This document shows, piece by piece, positions 47,949 through 56,694 of a stretch of 64,000 bases of DNA. How positions within the stretch are numbered: the first letter of the stretch is position 1; each line of letters starts with the position of its first letter. Source of the stretch: DATARH01 sp963778385 (GTDB lineage Bacteria; Pseudomonadota; Alphaproteobacteria; ATCC43930; CGMCC-115725); the NCBI GenBank assembly GCA_963778385.1, contig CAVZUA010000053.1, positions 1 to 64,000 of the forward strand. Direction: 5' to 3'. A program made the position numbers and the translations under genes. Under the pieces are notes generated by a model. It saw nothing but the letters and a program-made list of their open reading frames with translations, had not been told where the DNA came from and made no database searches.

Positions 47949-49511
47949 GTGGTCGGACGGCAGCGGGACGTGGCGACATTGGCAGAAAAGACGTCACTCG
48001 AGAGCGATCGGCCCGATCGCGATTCGCTCTATCGCGCGGTGGTCGATACGGCGGTCGATTCGATCGTCGTCATTGACCATATCGGCACCATCCGCTCAGT
48101 CAACCAGGCGACCGAGCGGCTCTTCGGCTACGCAGCGATCGACTTAATCGGCAACAATGTGAACATGCTGATGCCGCGGCCCTATGCCGGCGAGCATGAC
48201 GGTTACCTCGCGAATTACCTGCAAACCGGCACGAAGAAAATCATCGGCATCGGCCGCGAGGTGTCGGGCAAACGCAAGGACGGCTCGGTCTTTCCGATGG
48301 AGCTGTCGGTTGGAGAGGCGCGTGACGGCGGCGAGCCGATCTTTGTCGGCATCATCCGCGATATCACCGAACGCAAAGCCGCGGAGGCTGCGCTCAGGGA
48401 AAGCGAGCTGCGCTGGCGCTCGATCGTCGATACCGTGCCGGATGCGATCATCCTCATTGATGCCGCAGGAATCGTTGAGTCATTCAGCCATGCGGCCGAG
48501 CGTCTGTTCGGCTACAGCGCAGATGAGGTCATAGGGAAGAACGTCAAGCTATTGATGCCGCAGCCCTATCGCAACGCGCATGACGGATATTTGGAGCGCT
48601 ACCTGCGTACCGGGGAACGCCGCATCATCGGCATCGGGCGCATCGTCGTCGGCCAGCGCAAGAACGGTGAGACTTTTCCCATGGAGCTGGCGGTTGGCGA
48701 GTTCGCTTCGCCGAGCGGCAATTTCTTCACCGGCTTCGTCCGCGATCTGACCGATCGGCAGGAGGCGGAGCGGCGGATCGAGGATTTGCAGACCGAGTTG
48801 CTGCACGCCTCTCGTCTCAGCGTCATGGGACAGATGGCCTCGACCATGGCGCACGAGCTGAACCAGCCGCTCACGGCCGTCACCAATTATCTCGAAGCGG
48901 GTCGGCATCTGATTTCGACCGGCGCGGCGCCAGGCGAACGCATTGCCGATCTGATGGAAAAAGCCGTCGCTCAAGCGCAGCGGGCCGGCGAGGTCATCCG
49001 CCAGTTGCGCCAATTCGTCAGCAAGGGCGAGACCGAGCGGCGGACGCAAAATCTCAACCAGCTGGTCGAGGAAGCGCTGGCCCTCGGTCTTGTCGGTGCC
49101 CGCCAGCTCGGAGTACGGGTTCTGCTCGAACTGGACCACGATTTGCCGCCGGTGGTCGTCGACCCGGTGCAGATCCAGCAAGTGATCCTGAATCTGGTGC
49201 GCAACGCGGTCGAAGCCATGGAAGCAGTCGAACGACGCGAGCTGACGGTCGCGACCCGGGCGACTGGCGACGAGATTGAAGCCACTGTGTCCGACACCGG
49301 CCCGGGAATTGCGCCCGAACTTGCCGATCGGCTGTTCCAACCCTTCGTGACCACCAAAAAGACAGGCATGGGCCTCGGGCTTTCGATCTGCCGCGAGATC
49401 ATCGAGGCGCATCACGGGCACCTGGCGTCCGCCACCCGTGGGGGTGGCGGGACCGTGTTTCGCCTGACGTTGCCCATGACGCGCCAGGACGAGCCCGCCG
49501 ATGCCGGATGA
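47949..49511 (+). CDS. fixL: FixL-type oxygen sensor kinase with two heme-PAS domains
   Basis: About 520 residues. PAS1 has His83 in GEHDGY and Arg103 in IIGIGRE. PAS2 has His211 in AHDGY, Arg217 and Arg231 in IIGIGRIV. Comparison with B. japonicum FixL (His200, Arg206, Arg220) shows both domains keep the iron-ligand His at the right spacing. PAS1 has Asn in place of Arg206. The kinase follows: H-box His302 in MASTMAHELNQPLTAV, N-box LVRNAVEAM and G-boxes DTGPGIAPEL and GMGLGLSI. There is no membrane span, so it is a soluble sensor. GTG 47949 is uncertain; GTG 47970 is possible. It overlaps fixJ by 11 bp. Confidence 0.93.
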   Translation: MVGRQRDVATLAEKTSLESDRPDRDSLYRAVVDTAVDSIVVIDHIGTIRSVNQATERLFGYAAIDLIGNNVNMLMPRPYAGEHDGYLANYLQTGTKKIIGIGREVSGKRKDGSVFPMELSVGEARDGGEPIFVGIIRDITERKAAEAALRESELRWRSIVDTVPDAIILIDAAGIVESFSHAAERLFGYSADEVIGKNVKLLMPQPYRNAHDGYLERYLRTGERRIIGIGRIVVGQRKNGETFPMELAVGEFASPSGNFFTGFVRDLTDRQEAERRIEDLQTELLHASRLSVMGQMASTMAHELNQPLTAVTNYLEAGRHLISTGAAPGERIADLMEKAVAQAQRAGEVIRQLRQFVSKGETERRTQNLNQLVEEALALGLVGARQLGVRVLLELDHDLPPVVVDPVQIQQVILNLVRNAVEAMEAVERRELTVATRATGDEIEATVSDTGPGIAPELADRLFQPFVTTKKTGMGLGLSICREIIEAHHGHLASATRGGGGTVFRLTLPMTRQDEPADAG

Positions 49512-50118
49512 CCGACACGTCTACATCGTCGACGACGATGATGCGGTGCGCGACTCTCTTTCGGTGCTGCTTGAGGCCATCGGGCACCGCGTCCGGACGT
49601 TCGGCCTGGCGAAGGATTTTCTCGACGCGGCGCCGACGCTACCCGTGGGCTGCCTGATCGCGGATATCCGCATGCCCGAAATGGACGGGTTGGAGCTACA
49701 GCGTGCTCTCAACGAGCAGGCGCTGCACTTTCCGATGATCGTCATTACCGGTCATGGCGACGTGCCGCTCGCGGTGCGGGCGATGAAAGCCGGCGCGCTC
49801 GATTTCATCGAAAAGCCGTTCGCGGCGCCGACCATCCTGGCGAGCGTCGCGATGGCGCTGTCACGCGTTGAATCCGCGGGACAACTCGATCCCATCACGC
49901 AGGCGGCTCTCGCGAAACTTGAGCTGCTGTCGCCCCGCGAACGCGAAGTCCTCGAAGGCCTGCTCGCCGGATTGCCCAACAAGACAATCGCCTACGACCT
50001 GGCGATCAGCCCCCGCACGGTCGAGATTCACCGTGCGCGGGTCATGGATAAAATGGGGGCGCGCAGTCTGTCCGAACTGATACGCCTAGCGCTCGCGGCC
50101 GGCCTGAGGCCGGATTGA
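49501..50118 (+). CDS. fixJ: FixJ response regulator
   Basis: 205 residues. The receiver domain has HVYIVDDDDAVRDSL, phospho-acceptor Asp55 in LIADIRMPEMDGLE, Thr in MIVITGHGDVPLA and Lys in DFIEKPFAAP. A LuxR-type helix-turn-helix follows (LSPREREVLEGLLAG, SPRTVEIHRARVMDKMGARS). It is phosphorylated by FixL when oxygen is low and activates fixK/nifA-type promoters. It overlaps the fixL end by 11 bp, so the two are co-translated. The likely local target is the FNR-type regulator at 53.8-54.5 kb. Confidence 0.95.
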   Translation: MPDDRHVYIVDDDDAVRDSLSVLLEAIGHRVRTFGLAKDFLDAAPTLPVGCLIADIRMPEMDGLELQRALNEQALHFPMIVITGHGDVPLAVRAMKAGALDFIEKPFAAPTILASVAMALSRVESAGQLDPITQAALAKLELLSPREREVLEGLLAGLPNKTIAYDLAISPRTVEIHRARVMDKMGARSLSELIRLALAAGLRPD

Positions 50119-50244
50119 GCGTCAGTCCGCGATCCACGGGATCGGCCGGAGTCAGGCTGCACCGGGCTCGGTCGGAGACCAGCGACGGCCTCGGTGCGGG
50201 TGGTACTGCCGAGCCTGCGTTCACGAACGCGCGAATCGCGTAGC

Positions 50245-51228
50245 CTAAGGGACGAGAACGGCAGCACCTTCGAGGTTGCCGGCGCGCAAATCACTGAGCG
50301 CCTGATTGGCATCGCTCAGCGCGTATTGCCTGGTCACGGTCGCGATGCCCGCCTTCGGTGCCAGCGCCAAGAACTCCTCAGCGTCGCGGCGGGTCAGGTT
50401 GGCGGTCGAGCGCACGCTTCGCTCTTCCCATAGGAGACGGTAGGGAAACGCGGGTATGTCGCTCATATGGATGCCTCCGCAGACCACCGTTCCGCCTTTC
50501 CTCGTGGCTGCCAGCGCCGCCGGCACCAGCGTACCCACCGGAGCGAAGATCAACGCCGCGTCGAGCGGTTCGGGTGCGGCGGCGTCCGACCCACCGGCCC
50601 AAACGGCGCCCACCTTCCGGGCGAAGTCCTGCCCCGCAAGATCGCCGGGTTTGGTGAAGGCGAAAACCTTCCGCCCCTGGAAGCGAGCCACTTGGGCGAC
50701 GATGTGTGCCGCCGCTCCGAACCCATAGATGCCGAGCCGCTCGCCATCGCCGGCGAGCCGCAAGCTGCGAAAGCCGATCAACCCGGCGCACAGCAACGGC
50801 GCCGCGGAGACGTCGTCGAATTCGGCGGGAACGGAAAAGCAGAAGCGCTGATCGGCGACGGTCAGCTCGGCATACCCGCCATCGATCTGGTAGCCCGTGA
50901 ACCGTGCCCGGTCGCAGAGATTTTCCTGCCCTTTGCGGCAGTAGTCGCAGACGCCGCAGGTCCAGCCGAGCCACGGCACACCAACGCGGTCGCCGATCTG
51001 AAAACGGTCCACGTCAGCCCCGCGCTCAAGCACTGTGCCGACGATTTCATGGCCAAGCACCAGCGGAAGTTTTGGCTGGGGAAGCTCGCCATCGACGATA
51101 TGCAAATCAGTGCGGCAAACCGCGCAGGCCTTGACGGCGATCAGTACGTCGCCTGCGGCCGGCCGCAGTGGCGGCAGCGTGGCGATCGTCAGCGGGCGAT
51201 GGGGCGCGGTCAAAATCTGGGCACGCAT
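50245..51228 (-). CDS. zinc-dependent alcohol dehydrogenase family protein
   Basis: A 327-residue MDR enzyme. Visible are the catalytic Zn ligands Cys (ACAVCRTDLHIV) and GHEIVG, the structural-zinc loop CGVCDYCRKGQENLC, and the NAD(P) fold LGIYGFGAAAHIVAQVA. The pattern is that of alcohol dehydrogenases acting on simple or aromatic alcohols. I use ATG 51228 (MRAQILTAPHRP) with AGAGG upstream, not the TTG two codons earlier. It could reoxidise NADH during low-oxygen growth. It converges on fixJ and lies downstream of the USP gene on the same strand. Confidence 0.9.
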   Translation of the reverse strand: MRAQILTAPHRPLTIATLPPLRPAAGDVLIAVKACAVCRTDLHIVDGELPQPKLPLVLGHEIVGTVLERGADVDRFQIGDRVGVPWLGWTCGVCDYCRKGQENLCDRARFTGYQIDGGYAELTVADQRFCFSVPAEFDDVSAAPLLCAGLIGFRSLRLAGDGERLGIYGFGAAAHIVAQVARFQGRKVFAFTKPGDLAGQDFARKVGAVWAGGSDAAAPEPLDAALIFAPVGTLVPAALAATRKGGTVVCGGIHMSDIPAFPYRLLWEERSVRSTANLTRRDAEEFLALAPKAGIATVTRQYALSDANQALSDLRAGNLEGAAVLVP

Positions 51229-51370
51229 CGTCAACCTCTTGGGACCCGGAACGAAGCGCAGCCAGGGCAGGCCGCTGTGACGCGGTCGATCCCATCGTCA
51301 CGTTTGAGCTGCCGCCCGACTCCCGAAACGGTATGGTCGCGGTGCCACAAACCGCATTCGTCACCACACT

Positions 51371-52240
51371 TCAGTGAGCCATCAGCACCGGCACGTCGGC
51401 ATGATCCAGTACAAACTGCGTGAAGCCGCCAAACACCCATTCGCGCAGCCGGGTATGGCCGTAGCCGCCCATCACCAGCAATCCGCCTTTGTCTTTCGCC
51501 GCGGTCAGCAGTGTTGCGGCGGCGCCATCCGATCCGGGCGTCAGCCGCTCCGCCCGAGCGGTGATGCCGTGCCAGCCGAGATAGCGGACGAGCCGCGCCA
51601 CATCGTCGCGCCGCCCGTCTTCCTCGTCGACGGATAGGATTGTGATCGCGGACGCTTGCGTAAGGAAGGGCATCGCAAAGGCGACCGCGCGCGCCGCCTG
51701 TGGGGTCGCTTTCCAGGCGATCGCAATGCGGTCGGCAATAGCGGGGGGCGGCGGTGCCGCAGCGGGGATCAACAGCGGCCGGCCGCTCTCCAGCAGGAGC
51801 GCTTCGAGCGTCGACCGCGCCACCGCATCCTTGCCGGCAATACCGCGCGCGACCACGGCCAGGTCGGAAGTCAGCCCATAGGTCGACATCCAGCGCGCTT
51901 CCTGCCCGGTTTCGACGTGAAACATGGCGGACGGCCGTTCGGCACTGATGGCTGGGTCCTCGATGAGCGCAAGACCTGCGTCCGAGCAGAATGTGGTGAA
52001 TTGGGCGCGCGCCTTTGCCTCACCTGTATCGGCATCCCGCTCAAGGCTGTCGACCATCCCCTGTAGCAACATCCCGCCGGCACCCTCGGTCGACATCGCG
52101 ACCGCGACCTCAACCGGGTCGAGACGCACATGCAACGCGCCGATATGGGCACCGAAGCGCTGCGCCGCGCAAAGCGCTGCGGCATAAGCCGATGTGCCGC
52201 TTGCGTCGTCAGTCGCACGCACCAGGATGGTTTTGATCAT
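51371..52240 (-). CDS. universal stress protein, tandem USP domains
   Basis: 289 residues, two USP folds: MIKTILVRATDDASGTSAYA opens the first. ADRIAIAWKATPQAARAVAF and LLVMGGYGHTRLREWVFGG are in the second, with a complete Gly-rich nucleotide loop. AAGGA precedes the ATG. It probably binds ATP and acts in stress survival. It lies 142 bp upstream of the alcohol dehydrogenase on the same strand, and a FixK-like box is centred 78 bp before it. Confidence 0.9.
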   Translation of the reverse strand: MIKTILVRATDDASGTSAYAAALCAAQRFGAHIGALHVRLDPVEVAVAMSTEGAGGMLLQGMVDSLERDADTGEAKARAQFTTFCSDAGLALIEDPAISAERPSAMFHVETGQEARWMSTYGLTSDLAVVARGIAGKDAVARSTLEALLLESGRPLLIPAAAPPPPAIADRIAIAWKATPQAARAVAFAMPFLTQASAITILSVDEEDGRRDDVARLVRYLGWHGITARAERLTPGSDGAAATLLTAAKDKGGLLVMGGYGHTRLREWVFGGFTQFVLDHADVPVLMAH

Positions 52241-52311
52241 CGCAGCATTCCTTCGTAGGCCAGTCGGGAGCGATTTCGCGTGGTATTTTGGCGGCGCGCG
52301 GCGCCGGCGCG

Positions 52312-52325
52312 TTGATTCAGCTCAA
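52312..52325. promoter_or_regulatory. FixK/FNR-like palindrome (TTGA-N6-TCAA exact, inner base off)
   Basis: TTGATTCAGCTCAA, centred 78 bp before the USP gene at 52240. It overlaps the stop codon of the upstream ABC membrane gene. Confidence 0.5.
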
Positions 52326-53329
52326 TCGCACAGCCCGTTAGGCGTTCGGAGTTGCAGACCGGCACCGCCCGGGTCATTGACTGCGTCGGCGAGGAGCTTG
52401 AACTTGACCTCGTTAAGACTGAGGTCACGAAAATAGTTGACGAGATCGCCCCAGGGGTCGGTCAGACGGCCGATGCCCGAAATAAAAGCCACCACGCCGC
52501 CGATTTCGAGATCGCCCTGCAGCACGCGCCAGCTTCCCAACAATAACGCGATGATGATTTGCGCATGCGCGCATAAATTCATCAGGAAGTTCATCGTGAA
52601 CTTCAGCTCGAAAATATGCATATCGATGCGAAAGACGCGGTCGATGCGCGTGGCATCGATCGCCCCGCTGTGGGAATCAGCTGTGACGAGTTCACCGCCA
52701 ATCTGGCGCAGCAGCCAGACCAGTGCGCCGGTGCGACGGTTCATTGCGTGCTGCATCAGCGGGACAAAGATCATTTGCGGGATGAACAAGGAAATCGCCG
52801 CTACCCCCATCCAGGTATCTACGTGCAGGATGTAGGCGACCACGGTGGCCAGAATCCCGGCCTGCAACAACGGTTCCGACACGGCACCGCCGATGAAATT
52901 GCCTACCGGGTCGACCTCGGCGACCACCATTGAGACCGCGGCCCCTTTTGAATCTGCCGTACTCGAATCTGTCGCCGTGTCGCAGACGCACCGGCGCAGG
53001 TGGCGCTTGGCGCGTTCACCAACCCAGGCGCGATAGATATTGAGGCCGAGCTTCATTGATCCTTGTAGGATCACCGTGCCGGCATAGATGGCGCAAAGCA
53101 GCAGCACAGCGCCGTAATGGCGCTGTTTGACGGTGTCATTGACGACGCGCCGTTGCAGCTCCAGCGGGATCACTTCGATCAGAAAGACCGCCACGGTCAG
53201 CGCAAGCAAGGGAAGCTGATGCGCCCAGCTCGTCGCCGCGACATAACGAAGGAGCCCGCCCGGCAGCGTTTGCCCATCGGTGTCCGGCAACCGCGCAAGC
53301 GCGAAATCCGCCTTGTCCACGGCCGTCAT
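52322..53329 (-). CDS. ABC-exporter membrane domain without ATPase domain
   Basis: A 335-residue protein with about six spans: LLALTVAVFLIEVIPLELQR, AVLLLCAIYAGTVILQGSM, LLQAGILATVVAYILHVDTW, FLMNLCAHAQIIIALLLGSW. The QRRVVNDTV and GDLEIGGVVAFISGIGRLTD phrases are those of type-1 ABC exporter membrane domains (MsbA-like). It stops at the point where the ATPase domain should start, and no Walker motif is present. No separate ATPase gene lies nearby. Third gene of a tight operon: its ATG overlaps the receiver gene's stop (ATGA). It may be a sensor or a partner of an unlinked ATPase. Confidence 0.82.
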   Translation of the reverse strand: MTAVDKADFALARLPDTDGQTLPGGLLRYVAATSWAHQLPLLALTVAVFLIEVIPLELQRRVVNDTVKQRHYGAVLLLCAIYAGTVILQGSMKLGLNIYRAWVGERAKRHLRRCVCDTATDSSTADSKGAAVSMVVAEVDPVGNFIGGAVSEPLLQAGILATVVAYILHVDTWMGVAAISLFIPQMIFVPLMQHAMNRRTGALVWLLRQIGGELVTADSHSGAIDATRIDRVFRIDMHIFELKFTMNFLMNLCAHAQIIIALLLGSWRVLQGDLEIGGVVAFISGIGRLTDPWGDLVNYFRDLSLNEVKFKLLADAVNDPGGAGLQLRTPNGLCD

Positions 53330-53823
53330 CGTGTCGGCTCGCGGTGTGTACGGATCAGCTCGATGAGCCGTGTTGCAGAAAACGGCTTTTCGAGAATGGC
53401 GTCGACTTCGAGCGCCGCGGCCCGTGCGGCGATCTGCGGATCGAGGCGCCCGGTCATCAGTATCGTCAGCACGCCCAATCCCTCACGGCGCAGGGCGTCG
53501 AGGGTTGTCAGCCCGTCCATCTCCGGCATGTGCTGATCGACGATCAAGCAGCTGGCCTGGCGGCGCCGCTCGTCGACCAGGATGTCTCGGCCGGAAGCGT
53601 AGGTCGTCACCGCGAAACCCAATGACTCCAGTAGCGTGCGGAACGAATCCCGCACCGGCTTGTCATCGTCGACCACGCAGACCAGCGCACCGACAGCGCT
53701 GCTGTCGGCCGCTTTCGGGAATTCGCCGGCCGGCGAGACCTTTGCCTCGCCGGGCATCGCGCGACCCGCCAACGGGCGATCGGCCATTGGCATGCCCTCG
53801 TCTGGTTCTGTCGCCGAGGTCAT
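53326..53823 (-). CDS. single-domain response regulator (FixJ-like receiver)
   Basis: 165 residues: a 45-residue disordered N-terminus, then a receiver (ALVCVVDDDKPVRDSFRTLL, phospho-acceptor Asp in LIVDQHMPEMDGLTTL, Thr in LMTGRLDP, Lys in ILEKPFS). There is no output domain. The start at 53823 overlaps the FNR gene's stop (TGATG), and its stop overlaps the ABC gene start. The three genes are therefore translationally coupled. It may act as a phosphate sink for, or antagonist of, the FixL-type kinases at 48 and 60 kb. Confidence 0.9.
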   Translation of the reverse strand: MTSATEPDEGMPMADRPLAGRAMPGEAKVSPAGEFPKAADSSAVGALVCVVDDDKPVRDSFRTLLESLGFAVTTYASGRDILVDERRRQASCLIVDQHMPEMDGLTTLDALRREGLGVLTILMTGRLDPQIAARAAALEVDAILEKPFSATRLIELIRTHREPTR

Positions 53824-54524
53824 CAGGCCTCGACAAGCGCTTCGAGGGCATCGCGGTCGCAGATTTCGATGCGGTGCGGATGGGGGATGGCGATTGCGCC
53901 GTCGCGTTTCATCGCAGACAGCACCCGGCATACTGTCTCGGTGGTGAGGCCGAGATAGTCGGCAATGTCGTTGCGTGACATCGGGACGTCGAGCACCCGC
54001 CGCACATCGCGGCGCTCAGCCAGCTCGATCAGAAAGCTCGCAACGCGCTCCGGTGCCGTCATCCGGCCCAGCAGCAACAAACGTGTTTGCGCATGCGCGA
54101 GATTCCGCAGCGTCATGTTACACATGCGCCGGGCGAGCTCGGGCCGCGCGTCGATCAGCCGCTCGGTCGCGGCTCGGTTGAAGCGCATCACGATGACATC
54201 GCCAACCGCTTCTGCGGCGAAGGCCCGCTCGCCCGCGCCGTCGAGCCCGAAGCAGTCGCTGGCATGGAAAAACTCGGCAATGTGCCGACGGCCATCCGCC
54301 ATCAGCTTGCAGATGCGCACGGTGCCGGAGACCACCTTGAACCAGCAATCCGCGCAATCGCCCTCGGCGTAGATCTCCTCGTCACGCGCAAAGCTGCGCC
54401 GGCTGCCCAGTTGTTCGAGGGCGACCAGTTCGTCGAGCTGACCGGACCGTGCGACCGAAAAGCTGGCGGAATGCGGCTGGCCGAAGAGCTCCCCAGAAGA
54501 ACCGACGCCGAATTGCTTGAACAT
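53823..54524 (-). CDS. Crp/Fnr-family regulator, FixK/FNR-like
   Basis: A 233-residue activator: cyclic-nucleotide-type beta-roll (IYAEGDCADCWFKVVSGTVR), dimerisation helix (ELARRMCNMTLRNLAHAQTR) and an HTH with RNDIADYLGLTTETVCRVLS. The ETVCR recognition helix is the type that reads TTGAT half-sites. The Cys cluster of FNR is only partly present (CADC at about 60, C in ASDCFG), so direct oxygen sensing is uncertain. ATG 54524 has GGAGGAAGAG upstream. It heads a three-gene operon and is the natural candidate to bind the TTGA-N6-TCAA boxes in this window. Confidence 0.9.
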   Translation of the reverse strand: MFKQFGVGSSGELFGQPHSASFSVARSGQLDELVALEQLGSRRSFARDEEIYAEGDCADCWFKVVSGTVRICKLMADGRRHIAEFFHASDCFGLDGAGERAFAAEAVGDVIVMRFNRAATERLIDARPELARRMCNMTLRNLAHAQTRLLLLGRMTAPERVASFLIELAERRDVRRVLDVPMSRNDIADYLGLTTETVCRVLSAMKRDGAIAIPHPHRIEICDRDALEALVEA

Positions 54525-54649
54525 CTCTTCCTCCATCCCGTTCGGGATTGCACGGAGGATGATCCGGCTCGGCGGGTCTCGAAATTAGGAATGCTCCTAA
54601 GGAAGTTTGCGTAAGGGGAACTACGTATCGCAGCATGCCCTTGATCCTG

Positions 54650-54663
54650 TTGACCTGGATCAA
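54650..54663. promoter_or_regulatory. FixK/FNR-type palindrome (exact TTGA-N6-TCAA)
   Basis: TTGACCTGGATCAA, centred 63 bp before the USP start at 54720 and 132 bp before the regulator start at 54524. It could activate the USP and allow autoregulation of the FNR-type gene. Confidence 0.6.
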
Positions 54664-54719
54664 GGCAAGCCAGCACCGCCTCGGCAACGGTTGCACAGGA
54701 ATCGAACGGGAGAGCGACC

Positions 54720-55502
54720 TTGACGTACAAGGATCTACTGGTGATCGTCGACGACGATCCCCATGCACGCGAGCGGATTTCGCATGCCGCCGATCTCGCC
54801 GAGCGTTTCGATGCTCATCTGGTGGGTCTCTGCGTGTCACTGACAGGGGCGGCTGAGGCAGCACACGAAGTCAGGCGCGCCCGCGAACTTTTCGACGACG
54901 AGATCGGCCGGCGCGGCATATCGACGGAATGGCGCTCGGCCATGGACTTTCCCGCCGATGTCGCGGTGGTCCAGTCACGTTACGCAGATCTTATCGTCCT
55001 CGGTCAGCTCGACCCCGCGAACGCTCAGGCGCCTGTCGATAACCCGCGACCGGAGGACATCGCGCTTTCCGCCGGGCGGCCCGCTCTCGTCATTCCCTAC
55101 GTCGGTAGCTACAAACCGATTGGGCAACGCGTTCTGGTGGCCTGGGATGCCAGCCGCGAGGCAACCCGCGCGGTCAACGATGCAATACCGCTGTTGGCGT
55201 CCGCCACGACGGTGACGGTCTTGTCGGTCGATCCGGCAATCGGTCGCACCGAACACGGCGACGTTCCCGGTGCGGACATCGCGCTTCACCTCGCCCGACA
55301 CGGCGTGAATGTACGGGTCGAACAGACGGTCTCGGGCGGCATCGGCATCGGCGATCTTCTGTTATCGCGCGCCAGCGATCTCGACGCCGATCTCCTCGTG
55401 ATGGGGGCCTATGGCCACTCCAGGCTGCGCGAGTTGGTCCTCGGTGGTGCGACCCGCACCATGCTCAAAAGCATGACGTTGCCAGTCTTCATGTCGCATT
55501 GA
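54720..55502 (+). CDS. universal stress protein, tandem USP domains
   Basis: 260 residues with two USP folds: LLVIVDDDPHARERISHAAD at the start, GQRVLVAWDASREATRAVND opening the second, and LLVMGAYGHSRLRELVLGG as its nucleotide-binding loop. The start is TTG at 54720 with GGGAGAG upstream; no ATG fits. It is divergent from the FNR operon and has an exact FixK-type box 63 bp upstream. Confidence 0.9.
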   Translation: MTYKDLLVIVDDDPHARERISHAADLAERFDAHLVGLCVSLTGAAEAAHEVRRARELFDDEIGRRGISTEWRSAMDFPADVAVVQSRYADLIVLGQLDPANAQAPVDNPRPEDIALSAGRPALVIPYVGSYKPIGQRVLVAWDASREATRAVNDAIPLLASATTVTVLSVDPAIGRTEHGDVPGADIALHLARHGVNVRVEQTVSGGIGIGDLLLSRASDLDADLLVMGAYGHSRLRELVLGGATRTMLKSMTLPVFMSH

Positions 55503-55802
55503 ACATGGGATGAAGCATCTCCGTCGAGGCCGCCTGTGACGGCCTTCGAGGATTTCAACGCGCAAAGCCGGCATGCGTGGCGCGTGCGGCGTGCGCAGCT
55601 TCCCCCTCGTTCTTTCCGGCCTGACACGGCGCACCTGCTGCGGGTCACCGCCGGCCTCATCGTCCTCGGCGGCTGGCTGAGCCTCTATGATTGGCGGCCA
55701 GGTGGCCGCGACCGACCCGGGCGCCAATGCGCTGATTGCCATGCCGGGTGTGGTGCGCGTCGGCGACGAGATGATCGCGGCCCCCGCGATCGACCCCGAG
55801 GT
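55503..55802. other. intergenic with coding-like fragments
   Basis: A plus-strand frame from GTG 55536 reads VTAFEDFNAQSRHAW and then a hydrophobic LLRVTAGLIVLGGWLSLYDW before losing sense. A second frame near 55690-55800 reads ANALIAMPGVVRVGDEM. They may be remnants of a small membrane protein. No ribosome binding site was seen. Confidence 0.3.
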
Positions 55803-56489
55803 TCAGCTCAAGAGAGCCAGATCGATCTCGCGCAGATCGTCGACGACCCGCTTGACCCCCGGGACGTTCTCGGCGGCGACCCGCAATGCGTTTCGCTGGC
55901 GCACCTCCCGGACCGTCCCGTTCAGCACGACCACGCCGTTTTCTACCGACGGCTCAACCGAGCCTTTGGCAATCCAAGGCAGCCGGTCGAACTCGGCCTT
56001 CAGTTGACTTGAGATCGCGGCATCATCGAGCGGCACCGGCGCCTCTTTGGGCGTAGCCACGAGGAACGCGTGCAGCAGGTCGACCCGGCTGATCATGCCG
56101 ATCACGGCGTTCGCGCCCACGACGGGGAGACGTTTGACGTGATGCCGCAACATCAGATCGACCGCATCGCTCAGCGGAGCGTCGGCCGGAACAGTAACGA
56201 CATCGCGCGTCATGATGTCGGCGACAGTGCGCGCATGGGAACGCACGTATTCGTCGGCAAGTCGTCCTGCATCGGCGAACAACTCCGCCAGTCTGGAATG
56301 ATGGCGCTCGGTACCGGTTTCGGTCCGGCGCAGGAAATCGCCTTGCGTGATCATGCCGACAAGCTTTCCTTCATCGAGCACGGGAAAGCCGTTGACGCCG
56401 TAACGCAACATCAGCTCAGCAGCCTTGCGCAGCGGGTCTTGCGGGTTGACCGAAAGCACGCCCCGCGACATTACATCTGCCACTTTCAT
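55803..56489 (-). CDS. CBS-CBS-BON protein
   Basis: A 228-residue protein nearly parallel to the one at 16847: MKVADVMSRGVLSVNPQDPL, MITQGDFLRRTETGTERHH, linker LAELFADAGRLADEYVRSHA, CBS2 DIMTRDVVTVPADAPL and VKRLPVVGANAVIGMISRVD, BON VVVLNGTVREVRQRNALRV. AGGAG lies 7 bp before the ATG. A FixK-like box is centred 62 bp upstream. The two genes seem to be recent paralogues; a third, at 46115, is more distant. Confidence 0.9.
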   Translation of the reverse strand: MKVADVMSRGVLSVNPQDPLRKAAELMLRYGVNGFPVLDEGKLVGMITQGDFLRRTETGTERHHSRLAELFADAGRLADEYVRSHARTVADIMTRDVVTVPADAPLSDAVDLMLRHHVKRLPVVGANAVIGMISRVDLLHAFLVATPKEAPVPLDDAAISSQLKAEFDRLPWIAKGSVEPSVENGVVVLNGTVREVRQRNALRVAAENVPGVKRVVDDLREIDLALLS

Positions 56490-56544
56490 CGCCGGTCTCC
56501 TGCAAAAACTCGACGAACAATCGGGCGGAATGAACCATGCAGCA

Positions 56545-56558
56545 TTGATCTGGATCAG
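56545..56558. promoter_or_regulatory. FixK/FNR-like palindrome (last base differs)
   Basis: TTGATCTGGATCAG, centred 62 bp before the CBS-BON gene (minus strand) and about 143 bp before the glucan phosphorylase (plus strand). Confidence 0.58.
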
Positions 56559-56694
56559 TGGGATCGAGCTGGTTCATCGCTAATCAATCCGCCCAGCTGA
56601 CACAATGTTCATGACCCAGTGATCTCTTGTCAGCGAGAATGCCGAGCTGCCGGGAAGCCCAGCAACCATCGCTTGCAGCGCTGCGGAGTCATCG

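Noticed and set aside
54641..54654. TTGATCCTGTTGAC as a second FixK box beside 54650
   Set aside because: The right half-site does not match; it is only a partial overlap with the real palindrome.
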